Below, piece after piece: positions 1 through 8,811 of a stretch of DNA of 64,000 nucleotides. A program made the translations under genes and the position numbers. The number at the start of each line of letters is the position of its first letter. Within the stretch, counting starts at the first letter, position 1. Below the pieces are notes generated by a model, which saw only the letters and a program-made list of their open reading frames with translations, made no database searches and was not told the origin of the DNA. Source of the DNA: HXMU1420-2 sp017643305 (GTDB lineage: Bacteria > Pseudomonadota > Alphaproteobacteria > Rhodobacterales > Rhodobacteraceae); NCBI GenBank assembly GCA_965217135.1, contig OZ244249.1, positions 2,976,001-3,040,000 on the forward strand, read 5' to 3'.

Positions 1-1175
1 AACGGCGGCCAGTCAATCGCCGGGTTCAGTTTGTTGTAAAGGGGTTGGGGCGGAAGGATCCCACGTTGCAGGACCATCGCAGCCTTGATTATCGAAGCGA
101 CGCCAGCGGCGGCTTCTGTATGGCCGATGTTGGCCTTGACCGCGCCCATGGCAATCGGCGGCAGATTGGTGTCGCGGCCTCCAAAGACCCGGGTCAGAGC
201 ATCTACCTCTGTCCGGTCGCCACGTTTTGTTCCGGTGCCGTGTGCCTCAACCATGTCGATGTCGTCGGGACCAACACCCGCCCGCGCCATCGCCTTGCGC
301 GCTGCTTTGACCTGAGCATCCGGGTTGGGTTCAAGGTAGCCGGTGGCAGCACCATCGTTGGTGACTCCGGTTCCCCCCACAACCGCAAGGATCCGGTCAT
401 GGTCCTTCTGCGCCCGGGCGAGCGGTTTCAATACGATCATCCCGCCGCCTTCAGCCCGGCCATAGCCGTCGGCGTCCGCCGAAAACGCCTTGCACCGGCC
501 GTCCGGCGCCAGCACGCGCAGGCGTGAGAAGCCTTCGAAAGAATCAGGTTCCAGCAGCAGGTTCACGCCGCCCGCCAGCGCGATTTCTGCTTCGCCCGCG
601 ACGATGTCGCGGCAAGCCAGATGAACCGCAAGCAGGGACGACGAACAGGCTGAATTCAGGCTCAGGCTTGGGCCGTCAAACCCGAAGTGGAAAGACAGGC
701 GACCTGCCGCGGAACAGGTGTTGTTCTCACAGATCAGATGACCGTCCACCGGTCGCCCGCCAGGTCGGGCAAGCATCCGTTCGCGGTATTCGGTAAAGGC
801 CATCCCGGCATAAATGCCGCCATCCTCTCCGATCCGGTGCAGATCGAGGCCCGCATCCTCTACGGCCTCGTAACCCAGTTCCAAAAGCAACCGCATCTGC
901 GGGTCCAGCGCCTCGGCCAGGCCGGTCGGCAGATCAAAGAAACCCGGGTCGAACGCCCAGATGTCGTTCATCAGAAACCCGCCACGGCGGGTGGCGATGC
1001 CTGACCGCGCCTCTGGATCGGGATTGTGCATTGCGGCTGCATCAAACCTTTCATGCGGCACGTCGGAGGTCGCATCGATCCCGTTGGCTACGACATGCCA
1101 GAGGTTTTCCGGAGTGTCGGCACCACCGGGAAAGCGGCAGGCCGCACCGATGATGGCTACTGCGGAGTCGGACAA
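1..1175 (-). CDS. Polyketide synthase, N-terminal ketosynthase domain (partial)
   Basis: The minus strand is open from a TTG near 1175 to the left window edge, at least 391 codons, so the C-terminal part is missing. The translation starts MSDSAVAIIGAACRFPGG, the standard N-terminus of a modular ketosynthase. The active-site region reads NSACSSSL with Cys near residue 177, and the two histidine motifs VEAHGTGT and KANIGHTEAAAG follow. These residues carry out decarboxylative Claisen condensation on carrier-bound acyl chains. Canonical enzymes have DTACSSSL, so the Asn-Ser pair is a variant, but the catalytic triad is intact. The TTG start is chosen for a GGGAAGG ribosome site at 1183-1189; it lies 19 bases inside the thioesterase gene, which implies one transcript. 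Later domains (AT, KR, ACP or NRPS modules) would lie outside the window. Confidence 0.9.
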   Translation of the reverse strand, partial: MSDSAVAIIGAACRFPGGADTPENLWHVVANGIDATSDVPHERFDAAAMHNPDPEARSGIATRRGGFLMNDIWAFDPGFFDLPTGLAEALDPQMRLLLELGYEAVEDAGLDLHRIGEDGGIYAGMAFTEYRERMLARPGGRPVDGHLICENNTCSAAGRLSFHFGFDGPSLSLNSACSSSLLAVHLACRDIVAGEAEIALAGGVNLLLEPDSFEGFSRLRVLAPDGRCKAFSADADGYGRAEGGGMIVLKPLARAQKDHDRILAVVGGTGVTNDGAATGYLEPNPDAQVKAARKAMARAGVGPDDIDMVEAHGTGTKRGDRTEVDALTRVFGGRDTNLPPIAMGAVKANIGHTEAAAGVASIIKAAMVLQRGILPPQPLYNKLNPAIDWPP

Positions 1176-1960
1176 GTTGCAGCCTTCCCTAACGCATCAA
1201 GAAGGACCGAGCGGATCGCATCGGGGTGATCAAAAATGAAAAAATGCCCACCATCAAACTGGCGTTGCGCAATGGGAAAGGTTGTTTCGGCCTGCCATTG
1301 CGCCAAAGTTTCCGGCGGCGTGTCATCGTCGCGTCCGGACAACACCGTGATCGGAACAGGAAGCGGAGGTTCGGCGCGGTAGGCCCAGGTTTCCACCGCC
1401 TTGAAATCAGCGCGGATCAGCGGTTCGAAGAACGCGAAAATCTCGTCATTGCGCAGGACATCCTCAGGCGTACCACCCAGTCGCTGCAGTTCTGCTTTGA
1501 GTGCATCTGCGGGCAGCGCATGGCGTCCCCCTTGAAGGATTTCGCTGGGCGCACGCATGCCCGAAACCACAAGCGCCCCGGGCAGCGGCATCAACAGCGA
1601 CCGCGCACGACGGACCACCAGCAGGGCGAGCAGTGCCCCCATGCTGTGTCCATAGACCACATCATGGGGACCCAGCCGGTCGGCAATCTGGTAAAAACTC
1701 TCGGCCGCAATCGCCTCAAGATCGTCAAGCAGCGGCTCTTTCATCCGTTCCACATGTCCCGGCAGGGCGATCTGGACGAACCGGTCTCTGTCGGCACTGC
1801 CCCCGCTCGGAAGAAGCGGCCCGAAAGCAAACGCGGACGCACCTGCAAAGGGCAACATGAACACCCTGCCCGGCGTGGTCGAAGCGGCGCCCGGGTGCGA
1901 ATCAAATGTATCTGGTTCAGCAGCAGTCGGTCGCGTTTCGGTTGCTTTGCGGATCGCCAC
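1157..1960 (-). CDS. Type II thioesterase of a PKS/NRPS cluster
   Basis: This is a 267-residue alpha/beta hydrolase of the GrsT/RifR thioesterase family. The nucleophile motif GHSMG puts the serine at about residue 106, the acid is in SGRDDD (211-213) and the histidine is in GGHFF (239). Such proteins hydrolyse misprimed or stalled acyl groups from the phosphopantetheine arms of carrier proteins. The start is a GTG with a GAGGTGGG ribosome site just upstream. Its 3' end overlaps the ketosynthase start, so it is probably the first gene of the minus-strand biosynthetic operon. It faces the methyltransferase gene across a 219-base divergent spacer. Confidence 0.9.
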   Translation of the reverse strand: MAIRKATETRPTAAEPDTFDSHPGAASTTPGRVFMLPFAGASAFAFGPLLPSGGSADRDRFVQIALPGHVERMKEPLLDDLEAIAAESFYQIADRLGPHDVVYGHSMGALLALLVVRRARSLLMPLPGALVVSGMRAPSEILQGGRHALPADALKAELQRLGGTPEDVLRNDEIFAFFEPLIRADFKAVETWAYRAEPPLPVPITVLSGRDDDTPPETLAQWQAETTFPIAQRQFDGGHFFIFDHPDAIRSVLLDALGKAATCPTPQ

Positions 1961-2179
1961 TTACCCACCTCTTGGCAAGACTTTCAACTACGCTTGCAGA
2001 CATACCGCAGCGCACTTCGCATTTTTTCGAATTTTAACATGGCGCGCACCATTCACGCCGCAAACAACCAATGTTCAGAGTATAGACAGAAACGGTCTTC
2101 TTGCCAATGTTGTTCTACAGATACAGACTGCTCGCGAATACAGACTGCCCGCGAAACGACGTCAGGGGACACGTACGGG
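1961..2179. promoter_or_regulatory. Divergent spacer between thioesterase and methyltransferase genes
   Basis: This 219-base spacer is more AT-rich than its flanks and must hold promoters for both directions. I could not assign a convincing -35/-10 pair or operator by eye. Confidence 0.4.
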
Positions 2180-2917
2180 ATGACCGTTACCGAACTCGGT
2201 TTTGTCGAGCGATACGACGAGGTTATCGCCCACCCCAGCACGCGCAAACTGTACTGCGACACCGGCTATTACAACGTCGGCTACTGGAGCAAAGGCGCCA
2301 AAACCACAGCCGAGGCGAGTGCAGAATTGCTGGACCAGCACCTGTCCCGCGCAGGCCCTTTTAACGAAGGGTCGCGGATTGTTGATCTGGGGTGCGGGCT
2401 TGGCGACACCACCGCCCGAACCGCGGCGGCGGCGCCAAAGAGTGACGTGATCGGGGTGAACATATCAGACGCCCAGATTGCTACGGCCCGGGCGGCGCAC
2501 CCTGATGTGCGTTACGAGGTCATGGATGGCACCCGCCTGAACTTTGAAGAGAACTCGATTGACCGCCTGATCAGCGTCGAGGCGGTGTTCCATTTCGACA
2601 CCCGGTTGCAGTTCCTGCAATCCCTGCGACCCTTGATGGCCAAAGGTGGCAAGGTTGTTCTGACGGATGTTCTGTTCGCCGAAGGTAGTGATCCGTGGGA
2701 CTGGTGGGTGCCCGCAGCCAACCGGGGGCTTGGCCTGTCCGGCTATGAGCCGTTGTGCGAGTCAACCGGCTTTGAAGTTCAGTCCATCGAGGACATTACC
2801 CACGCGACATGGGCACCTTTCTGCAACGCATTGCGCAAGAACGGCAGCGCTGAGGCCGCCGACAGGATTGAAAACTGGGTGTCACACTATCTGATGGTCG
2901 TTCTGACATTGGGATGA
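2180..2917 (+). CDS. SAM-dependent methyltransferase of the biosynthetic cluster
   Basis: This is a 245-residue class I methyltransferase. Motif I is VDLGCGLGDTT near residue 70, followed by the acidic GVNIS strand and an MDGTRLNFEENSID segment typical of motif II/post-I. The overall pattern (N-terminal TGYYNVGYW, then WDWWVP) resembles the small-molecule O/C-methyltransferases often found in antibiotic clusters. The open frame extends far upstream, but that part is antisense to the thioesterase. I therefore place the start at ATG 2180, preceded by CAGGGGAC. The likely role is tailoring the polyketide/peptide product; the methyl acceptor cannot be deduced. Confidence 0.85.
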   Translation: MTVTELGFVERYDEVIAHPSTRKLYCDTGYYNVGYWSKGAKTTAEASAELLDQHLSRAGPFNEGSRIVDLGCGLGDTTARTAAAAPKSDVIGVNISDAQIATARAAHPDVRYEVMDGTRLNFEENSIDRLISVEAVFHFDTRLQFLQSLRPLMAKGGKVVLTDVLFAEGSDPWDWWVPAANRGLGLSGYEPLCESTGFEVQSIEDITHATWAPFCNALRKNGSAEAADRIENWVSHYLMVVLTLG

Positions 2918-2927
2918 TGCCGCTTTG

Positions 2928-3155
2928 TCAGGCGCTTACGGCAGTTTCCCCGTCCATCGCCTCGCGCAGGCTGCGGGGGCGCATGTCGGTCCAGTGTTCA
3001 TCAATCCACGCGGTGACGGTTTCCTTGTCGCCGGTAGGGCCCGTTACCGCCCAACCTGCCGGCACATCCAGATCGGCGGGCCAGATCGAATATTGATCTT
3101 CTTCGTTTTTAAGAATTTTAAAGACATCGCCGTCTATTGAGATGCCGTTGCTCAT
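2928..3155 (-). CDS. MbtH-like protein (NRPS adenylation chaperone)
   Basis: This 75-residue protein has the MbtH signature: NEEDQYSIWP near residues 18-27, then VPAGW and the C-terminal WTDMRP segment. MbtH-like proteins bind NRPS adenylation domains and are needed for their solubility and activation. The ATG at 3155 follows an AAGGGG ribosome site; a longer open frame upstream lacks one. It converges on the methyltransferase gene, with only 10 bases between their stops. Because MbtH partners are always NRPS adenylation domains, the cluster beyond the left edge is expected to contain at least one NRPS module. Confidence 0.93.
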   Translation of the reverse strand: MSNGISIDGDVFKILKNEEDQYSIWPADLDVPAGWAVTGPTGDKETVTAWIDEHWTDMRPRSLREAMDGETAVSA

Positions 3156-3275
3156 CACAACCCCTTCAAAGAAAACTTGATCGAAAGATACCTTACGCGG
3201 TATCATATTGCTTGTATAGAGAATCCGCGCGTCGGCGTGGCATCGCTCTTTACTGAAATCGACAGGAGCGCACCA

Positions 3276-3779
3276 ATGGCAAACGCCGAAGCAGCAACCA
3301 CTGACACGCCCGAAGAAGACACAGGAAGCGAAGACCGTCTGGAGGCTGCGGGAAAGATTATTTCGTCCAGCGCGATGTGGTCCGGCGCAACCGGTGCTAT
3401 CCCGATTCCGATCGTTGACATGGGCGCCTTGGCTGCCGTTCAGGCAACCATGATCTCGCGCATTGCGTCGCTGTATGGCGAAAGCCTGACTTCAGAGACG
3501 GCGCGGTCGATCATTTCGATTCTTCTGGGCACGTTGCTCCCGGCTGGTGCGGCGTTCACGATCGCCAAATCGGGCGCCAAACTGATCCCCGGCGCGGGCT
3601 ATCTGATCGGCACGGTTTCCATGGTTGGGCTCAGTGCAGCGGCGACCTATGCGATCGGCAAGATTTTTGTACGCCACTTCGAAGGCGGCGGATCGCTGAC
3701 CAGCTTTGACGCAGGCACCGTGACGGAAGATCTTAAGGCTGAGTTCTCCAAGGCTCGCGGCAAATCCGCGCGCGCATGA
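3276..3779 (+). CDS. DUF697 membrane-associated protein
   Basis: This 167-residue protein has an acidic N-terminus (about 40 residues) followed by a DUF697 domain: ATGAIPIPIVDMGALAAVQ, ISRIASLYGES and a hydrophobic stretch around LLPAGAAF. DUF697 domains usually follow a GTPase domain or accompany dynamin-like GTPases and form membrane-inserting helices. No GTPase is fused here. The ATG at 3276 has a GACAGGAG ribosome site 7 bases upstream; an in-frame upstream extension is possible but lacks such a site. It precedes the small membrane ORF and the exporter on the same strand. Function unknown; I infer a role tied to the exporter. Confidence 0.75.
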   Translation: MANAEAATTDTPEEDTGSEDRLEAAGKIISSSAMWSGATGAIPIPIVDMGALAAVQATMISRIASLYGESLTSETARSIISILLGTLLPAGAAFTIAKSGAKLIPGAGYLIGTVSMVGLSAAATYAIGKIFVRHFEGGGSLTSFDAGTVTEDLKAEFSKARGKSARA

Positions 3780-3812
3780 TGCCTGCGAAGACCTGACGGA
3801 CGGCTCTGTTAC

Positions 3813-3977
3813 TTGATCATTTCGCTCGCCATATACACGACCCTTGCCATTCTGGTGGCATGGGCCGGCCGCAAAAGCCGCATCGGTTTTGCAGGTGTAT
3901 TTGTTTTGTCGTTCGTCATCACACCGCCGATTGCCGCGCTGGTCCTGCTGCTGGTGTCGCCAGCCTCTGCGCGGTAA
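3813..3977 (+). CDS. Small hydrophobic two-helix membrane protein
   Basis: From TTG 3813 a 54-codon frame encodes two hydrophobic helices (ISLAIYTTLAILVAWAG and GVFVLSFVITPPIAALVLLL) separated by a short basic GRKSRIGF loop. This pattern is unlikely by chance and the frame fills the gap between the DUF697 gene and the exporter, all on the same strand. The start is uncertain: no strong ribosome site is visible and no ATG is available in frame. I do not recognise the family. It could be an accessory subunit of the exporter. Confidence 0.5.
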   Translation: MIISLAIYTTLAILVAWAGRKSRIGFAGVFVLSFVITPPIAALVLLLVSPASAR

Positions 3978-4013
3978 CGTGCCCTGTCCGGCACGCCGCT
4001 TGTAAGGCCTCAC

Positions 4014-5762
4014 ATGTCCGAAACGCCCCCCTCCAGCGACGCCGCCCGACTGGGTGAAAATCTGCTTGGCCGTCTGGGACGTACCGGCAAAGGCGGCAAG
4101 CGGTTTTCCCTTCCAAACTTTGGTCGCGGAATTTTCGGCCACTATCTGGGGCTGAAGCTTACATCGCCGTATCAAGTGGCGCTGCTGGCGGGCCTGTCCG
4201 GCCTTTCCGGCGCCGGCGTTCTGGTCGTGCTGACATCCAGCCTGCAAGGCGGGGAGGACGGCAGCCCCGCCCTTGGCTACGGTCTTACCTTTGTGGCGTT
4301 GATCCTGGTGTATCGCTGGCTGCAATTGACGTTGCTGCGCACAACCACCGAAGCGGTTGAAAGTGCTCTGGACAGCATGCGGTCGCGCAACGTAGAAAAG
4401 ATCGTGCAACTGGACCTCTATGAATTCGAGGACATCCCGAACGAACAGCTGCAATCCAAAATGGTCCGCCATTTCGAGGTGATCTCGGAATCCACCGTCG
4501 GCATTCTGGGCGGATTGCAATCCACCATCCTGCTGACGCTGGTTTTGATTTATTTGGCAACTGTGTCCTTGGTGGCCGCGGTGATGAGCATTACTGTTCT
4601 GGGGATCGCGGTGCAGGCCTATTTCCTGTCCCGCACCAAGATGCAAAGCCAGATGAAGGCGGCGGCAGAGGCAGAAACCTCGCTTCTGGGTTCACTGCAT
4701 TCGGTAATGTACGGGTTCAAGGAGCTGCGGCTGGATTCCACCAAACGGTCAGAGGTCGTCCGAGAACTGCAGGGACATTCCAGCGTCGCAGCGACCCAGC
4801 GGACACTGACACAGGGATTGTTCGGCCGCCTGATGGTGTTTTCCAACACGCTGGCGTTCCTGCTTGGCGGCGCGGTGGTCTTTGTGGTCCCCGCCCTGCT
4901 TGACGCGGATTATCACGAGGACGTCGCAAGGGTCGTGACGATCGTATTGTTCCTGATTGGACCACTAAGCGCGGTGGTGGCCGCGTCTCAGCACGTTTCG
5001 ACCGCCCGCTTCGCGATCAACTCCCTGCTGACGTTCGAAGCGGAGCTGGATGCGCTGCTCAGCACACGGGAAGTGGCTGCCGCCAACGCCCCTGCTTTTG
5101 AAAGCCTGAGCTTTGACGACGTTTCGTTCGAACACCGGGCCCACGGCACCGAGATGCCCTTTGCCGTCGGACCCATCGATTTTCATGCTAAAAGTGGCGA
5201 AATCATCTTCATCACCGGCGGCAACGGATCGGGCAAGACCACGTTTCTGCGGCTTCTGACGGGCCTTTACCCTGCGGCGCAAGGCACGCTGTCGCTGAAC
5301 GGCGCTGAACTTGAACCGACCCAGGAGGCGCTGGAAAGCTACCGTCACGTGTTTAATGCCGTGTTCGCCGACGTGTTTGTGTTCCGCAAACCCTATGGCA
5401 TGAATGCCGATCAGTTGGACCGGCTGGCGGGCTGGCTGCAAATCCTGAAGATACGGGACAAGCTGCCGGAGAATCTGTCAGACGGATATGATGCAGGTTT
5501 TCTGTCGACCGGGCAACGCAAGCGGCTGGCATTGGCCATCGCATTGGCAGAAGACCGGGATGTTCTTGTACTCGACGAATGGGCTGCGGATCAGGATCCG
5601 GAATTCCGGTCCTTTTTCTATGATATACTGCTGCCGGAAATGGGCCAGAAGGGCAAGACGATCATCGCGGTCACGCATGACGACCGGTTCTTCGGTCTGG
5701 CAGATCGGCGGTATCACATGGATGAAGGCAGGATCCGCGAAATCAGGGATGAAACGTCATGA
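4014..5762 (+). CDS. Cyclic-peptide/siderophore export ABC transporter (SyrD/PvdE type)
   Basis: This 582-residue half-transporter fuses a six-helix membrane domain (about residues 45-340) to an ATPase domain. Walker A GGNGSGKTT lies near residue 402, the signature is LSTGQRKR, and Walker B runs into LDEWAADQDPEF. The LDEWAADQDP block followed by THDD is characteristic of the family exporting pyoverdine precursors and syringomycin-type lipopeptides, and distinguishes it from MsbA-like exporters. It most likely carries the product of the adjacent PKS/NRPS genes across the inner membrane. The last bases overlap the SPFH gene start (ATGA), so the two are translationally coupled. Confidence 0.92.
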   Translation: MSETPPSSDAARLGENLLGRLGRTGKGGKRFSLPNFGRGIFGHYLGLKLTSPYQVALLAGLSGLSGAGVLVVLTSSLQGGEDGSPALGYGLTFVALILVYRWLQLTLLRTTTEAVESALDSMRSRNVEKIVQLDLYEFEDIPNEQLQSKMVRHFEVISESTVGILGGLQSTILLTLVLIYLATVSLVAAVMSITVLGIAVQAYFLSRTKMQSQMKAAAEAETSLLGSLHSVMYGFKELRLDSTKRSEVVRELQGHSSVAATQRTLTQGLFGRLMVFSNTLAFLLGGAVVFVVPALLDADYHEDVARVVTIVLFLIGPLSAVVAASQHVSTARFAINSLLTFEAELDALLSTREVAAANAPAFESLSFDDVSFEHRAHGTEMPFAVGPIDFHAKSGEIIFITGGNGSGKTTFLRLLTGLYPAAQGTLSLNGAELEPTQEALESYRHVFNAVFADVFVFRKPYGMNADQLDRLAGWLQILKIRDKLPENLSDGYDAGFLSTGQRKRLALAIALAEDRDVLVLDEWAADQDPEFRSFFYDILLPEMGQKGKTIIAVTHDDRFFGLADRRYHMDEGRIREIRDETS

Positions 5763-6775
5763 CGACGGAAGAAGAAGTACCGAAAGAGCCCGGCAGGTTC
5801 CGGAGCGCGCTTCGCCATGGACTGGCCAGCATCGCGTTCTTTCTGTGCGTCTTGCTGATCCTGATCGTAATCCTGTGGAAAGAGGTTTTCATAACCGTCC
5901 CCTCGGGATCGGTCGGCGTGATATGGTACCGCTTTTTCGGCGGCACAGTGACCGAAAGGCATCTAGGCGAGGGTTTGAAAGTCATTCTTCCCTGGGACAA
6001 GATCTTTGTCTATTCGGTGCGGCCGCAGCTTCTGGATTTCCAGATGAGCGCACTGACCGGTGAAGGGCTTACCGTTGATCTGAAAGTGACCGCGACTTCG
6101 GTGATCATGGTCAACGAGGTCGGTTTCCTGCACAAAGCAGTTGGGCCCGAATATCAGAAAACACTGGTCGAGCCCATCATTGCCGAGGCACTGCGCGCAC
6201 TGCTGAGCAGCTATCGGGCAGACCAGATATATGACTTTGCAAACAATTCCCTTGAATTCGAGGTAACCGAACGGGTCAACGAACGGATTCAGGACGCATC
6301 GGTAAATTTCGGGGATCAACTGCCGCTGGTGCGTCTGGCACAATTCAACCTTCGATCCGTACATCTGCCAAAGGACGTGTCAGAAGCCATTGAGGAAAAG
6401 GTCCGCGCCCAGCAGGCGGTGTCCAGGTATGAGTTTGTCCTGGAGCGGGAGCGGCTCGAAAGTGACCGCAAGGCGATCGAAGCGGACGGGGTTCGGAGGT
6501 TCCAGGAAATCGTGACGCCCACCATTTCCCAGGAATACCTGCAATGGCGCGGGATCGACGCGACGCTGCAGCTAGCGCTGTCAAACAATGCAAAGGTTGT
6601 GGTGATCGGCGCGGGTGACGACGGCCTGCCCCTTATTTTTGACGGGACAACCGATACGGGTCCGAGCGTCACAAACAAAAATGATGTGACGCCGGAGTAT
6701 GGGTCGTCACTGGAAATGCTGGAAGAGGCGGAACGCGAGACGGGTTTGCAGACACAGGACAACACCCGCCCCTGA
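5759..6775 (+). CDS. SPFH/prohibitin-type membrane protein
   Basis: This 338-residue protein has one N-terminal transmembrane helix (residues 22-42) and an SPFH/band 7 domain (about 45-240: VPSGSVGVIWYRFFGG, VDLKVTATS). A charged coiled segment rich in Glu/Arg follows, then a low-complexity tail. Prohibitin-like SPFH proteins form ring-shaped membrane scaffolds that organise proteases or transporters. Its start codon overlaps the exporter stop by four bases. That suggests stoichiometric synthesis with the ABC exporter, an unusual pairing. No FtsH or NfeD partner is present nearby. Confidence 0.85.
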   Translation: MTTEEEVPKEPGRFRSALRHGLASIAFFLCVLLILIVILWKEVFITVPSGSVGVIWYRFFGGTVTERHLGEGLKVILPWDKIFVYSVRPQLLDFQMSALTGEGLTVDLKVTATSVIMVNEVGFLHKAVGPEYQKTLVEPIIAEALRALLSSYRADQIYDFANNSLEFEVTERVNERIQDASVNFGDQLPLVRLAQFNLRSVHLPKDVSEAIEEKVRAQQAVSRYEFVLERERLESDRKAIEADGVRRFQEIVTPTISQEYLQWRGIDATLQLALSNNAKVVVIGAGDDGLPLIFDGTTDTGPSVTNKNDVTPEYGSSLEMLEEAERETGLQTQDNTRP

Positions 6776-6911
6776 TCCATGTGCCCCAACACCGATCATC
6801 AAAGGCTGCCTTAGTCTGACCTCGCCGCAACCAGCAGTTGATACTTGACATCGGCCGATCGCATTGCATCGCCACGCGTCTTTGTTGCAGAAAACCCGGT
6901 AGGGATTCATC

Positions 6912-7139
6912 TTGCGACTCCAGCTAGGCACCTTCCTGCGCTGTATAGACCTGCCCGAGGCGATCGCCGTTTGGTCGTTGACCAGCCTGCAGCTCAAGCT
7001 GATCAAGATCGGAGTCCGCGTCGTCCGCAACGCCCGTGCCATTACCTTTCAACTGGCCAAGGCGGCCGTCACCGGCCCGATGGTGCGCGCCATACTCGCC
7101 ACCATCCGACGATTGCGAGCGCCACCGTCATGCGCGTGA
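6912..7139 (+). pseudogene. IS1380-family transposase, C-terminal remnant
   Basis: The frame ending at 7139 encodes the C-terminal tail typical of Rhodobacteraceae IS1380 transposases (WSLTSLQLKLIKIG, VVRNARAITFQLA, MVRAILATIRRLRAPPSCA). The upstream part is lost: a stop lies in frame just before, and RLQL runs directly into GTFLRC where full-length copies have extra residues, suggesting an internal deletion. The rest of the 620-base gap between the SPFH gene and the TolC gene (6776-6911 and 7140-7395) contains no other coding signal I can support. It probably includes the degraded IS end and the tolC-like promoter. Confidence 0.75.
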
Positions 7140-7395
7140 CCGCGATACAAGCCAAAACTGAACAAAAGCGGCAGGACAGGTCTGCCTGCCGCGCTGGAAA
7201 ACGTAGCCGCCGGGCCGAGATGACACACGTTTGCGGCATGATCTGCCCAACTCCCGGCGTCCTCGCGACCGCAGATGCCATTGGGAACCCAAAACACTTG
7301 ATCCGCTGGCAGTTTCAGGCGAGTCTGATGCGCAACGGCGGGCCACTTGTGGAATGTCGGGAAACCGGCCCGACCGCACTTGCCAGGAGGCCACG

Positions 7396-8811
7396 ATGTT
7401 CACAGCAGCTGTCACTCGAATTACGCGCGTCATGGGGGTAACCGCACTGTCGGTTGCGATGATTGCACCGTCCGTATCTTTTGCGGAAAACCTCGCCGAT
7501 GCTTTGATCGGCGCTTACAAGACGAGCGGTTTGCTGATCCAGAATCGCGCCTTGTTGCGCGCGGCGGACGAAGATGTCGCGATTGCGGTTTCGTCCCTGC
7601 GCCCGATCATTGACTGGACCGGGCGGTATACGACGTCGACGCAATATGCGCGGACCTCTGGCATCGTGACGGATAGCGGTGGCACGGATGTGTTTTGGGG
7701 TCTGACGGTCCAGCAACTTCTGTATGACGGAGGTAATTCCCGGCTGGGGGTCAAGGCGGCTCAGGAAACGGTGCTGGCCACGCGCCAAACCCTTCTGAAT
7801 GTTGAACAATCCATCCTCTTGCGGGCCGTTGTCGCCTATATGGAGGTTCTGCGCACCGCTGAAATCGTACGTCTCCGGGAAAACAACGTGCGGGTGCTGG
7901 GCGAAGAACTGCGCGCTGCGCAGGACAGGTTCGAGGCAGGCAAAGTGACCCGCGCGGACGTTGCGCTGGCGGAATCGCGCCAGGCCGCATCGCGGACCGG
8001 CTTGGCTGTTGCCCGCGGCGATCTGGTGAATGCGCGCGAAGAGTACCTGGCCGCTGTAGGCAACCGCCCTGGTAACCTGTCGACCACACCGCCTCTGCCG
8101 AAACCGCCAGCCAGCCTGGAGGGTGCGCAGGCGCTGGCGCTGCGTAATCACCCTTCGGTTTTGGGTGCACAGCATCAGGTGGCTACTGGGGAATACAATG
8201 TGCAACGGGCAGAAACGCTGCTGGGGCCGACGGCATCGGTGGTCGGCGATGTTGGTTTCACGAATACGTATAACTCGTCTAACTACCGCGAATCCGCATC
8301 GCTGGCGCTGCGGTTGAATCAGCGGCTGTATCAGGGCGGTGCTTTGTCCGCTGGCGTGCGGAAGGCCATGGCATCGCGTGACAGCCTGCGGGCCAACCTG
8401 CTGACTGTGAGGGAAAATGTTAGTCAGGACGTGGCAATTGCTTATGTTGGGCTGCGCGTGGCTGAGGCCGGCCTTTCCTCATCCGAAGCGAACCTTCGGG
8501 CGGCGCGCATTGCGTTTGAAGGGGTTCGGGAAGAGGCCAAGCTCGGCGCGCGGACAACTCTGGACGTCCTCGATTCCAAACAGAAACTGCTCGATGCACA
8601 GGCAGATCGGGTCGCAGCACAAGCAGCACGGTATATCGCGTCTTACGGGCTGTTGTCCGCGCAGGGCCTGCTGACGGCGGAACGCCTGCGTTTGGATGTG
8701 CCGATCTACGACCCGGCAGCCTATTACAACCAGGTTAAAAATGCGCCATCCCGCTACTCCAAGCAGGGAGCCAGTTTAGATCGCGTCTTGCGCTCGATAG
8801 GCAAGGACTGA
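7396..8811 (+). CDS. TolC-family outer-membrane efflux/type I secretion protein
   Basis: This 471-residue protein has a signal peptide ending near SVSFA (about residue 30) and two repeated helical/strand halves characteristic of TolC. They carry motifs such as GLTVQQLLYDGGNSR and LRLNQRLYQGGALS, where the repeated Y/D-GG pattern marks the beta-strand hairpins. TolC trimers form the outer-membrane duct for RND, MFS or ABC exporters. The ATG at 7396 is preceded by GCCAGGAGG. No membrane-fusion protein is adjacent; it could serve the upstream exporter or the RTX protein 10 kb downstream, but this is speculation. Confidence 0.9.
   Translation: MFTAAVTRITRVMGVTALSVAMIAPSVSFAENLADALIGAYKTSGLLIQNRALLRAADEDVAIAVSSLRPIIDWTGRYTTSTQYARTSGIVTDSGGTDVFWGLTVQQLLYDGGNSRLGVKAAQETVLATRQTLLNVEQSILLRAVVAYMEVLRTAEIVRLRENNVRVLGEELRAAQDRFEAGKVTRADVALAESRQAASRTGLAVARGDLVNAREEYLAAVGNRPGNLSTTPPLPKPPASLEGAQALALRNHPSVLGAQHQVATGEYNVQRAETLLGPTASVVGDVGFTNTYNSSNYRESASLALRLNQRLYQGGALSAGVRKAMASRDSLRANLLTVRENVSQDVAIAYVGLRVAEAGLSSSEANLRAARIAFEGVREEAKLGARTTLDVLDSKQKLLDAQADRVAAQAARYIASYGLLSAQGLLTAERLRLDVPIYDPAAYYNQVKNAPSRYSKQGASLDRVLRSIGKD

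Noticed and set aside
1226..2179. Long N-terminal extension of the methyltransferase frame
   Set aside because: It is antisense to the thioesterase; the methyltransferase fold is complete from ATG 2180.
3492..4646. A 384-codon open frame on the minus strand
   Set aside because: It is antisense to the DUF697 and exporter genes, has a compositional (His/Gln-rich) translation and no domain.
7315..8205. A 296-codon minus-strand frame
   Set aside because: It is antisense to the TolC-family gene, whose signal peptide and repeats are clear.
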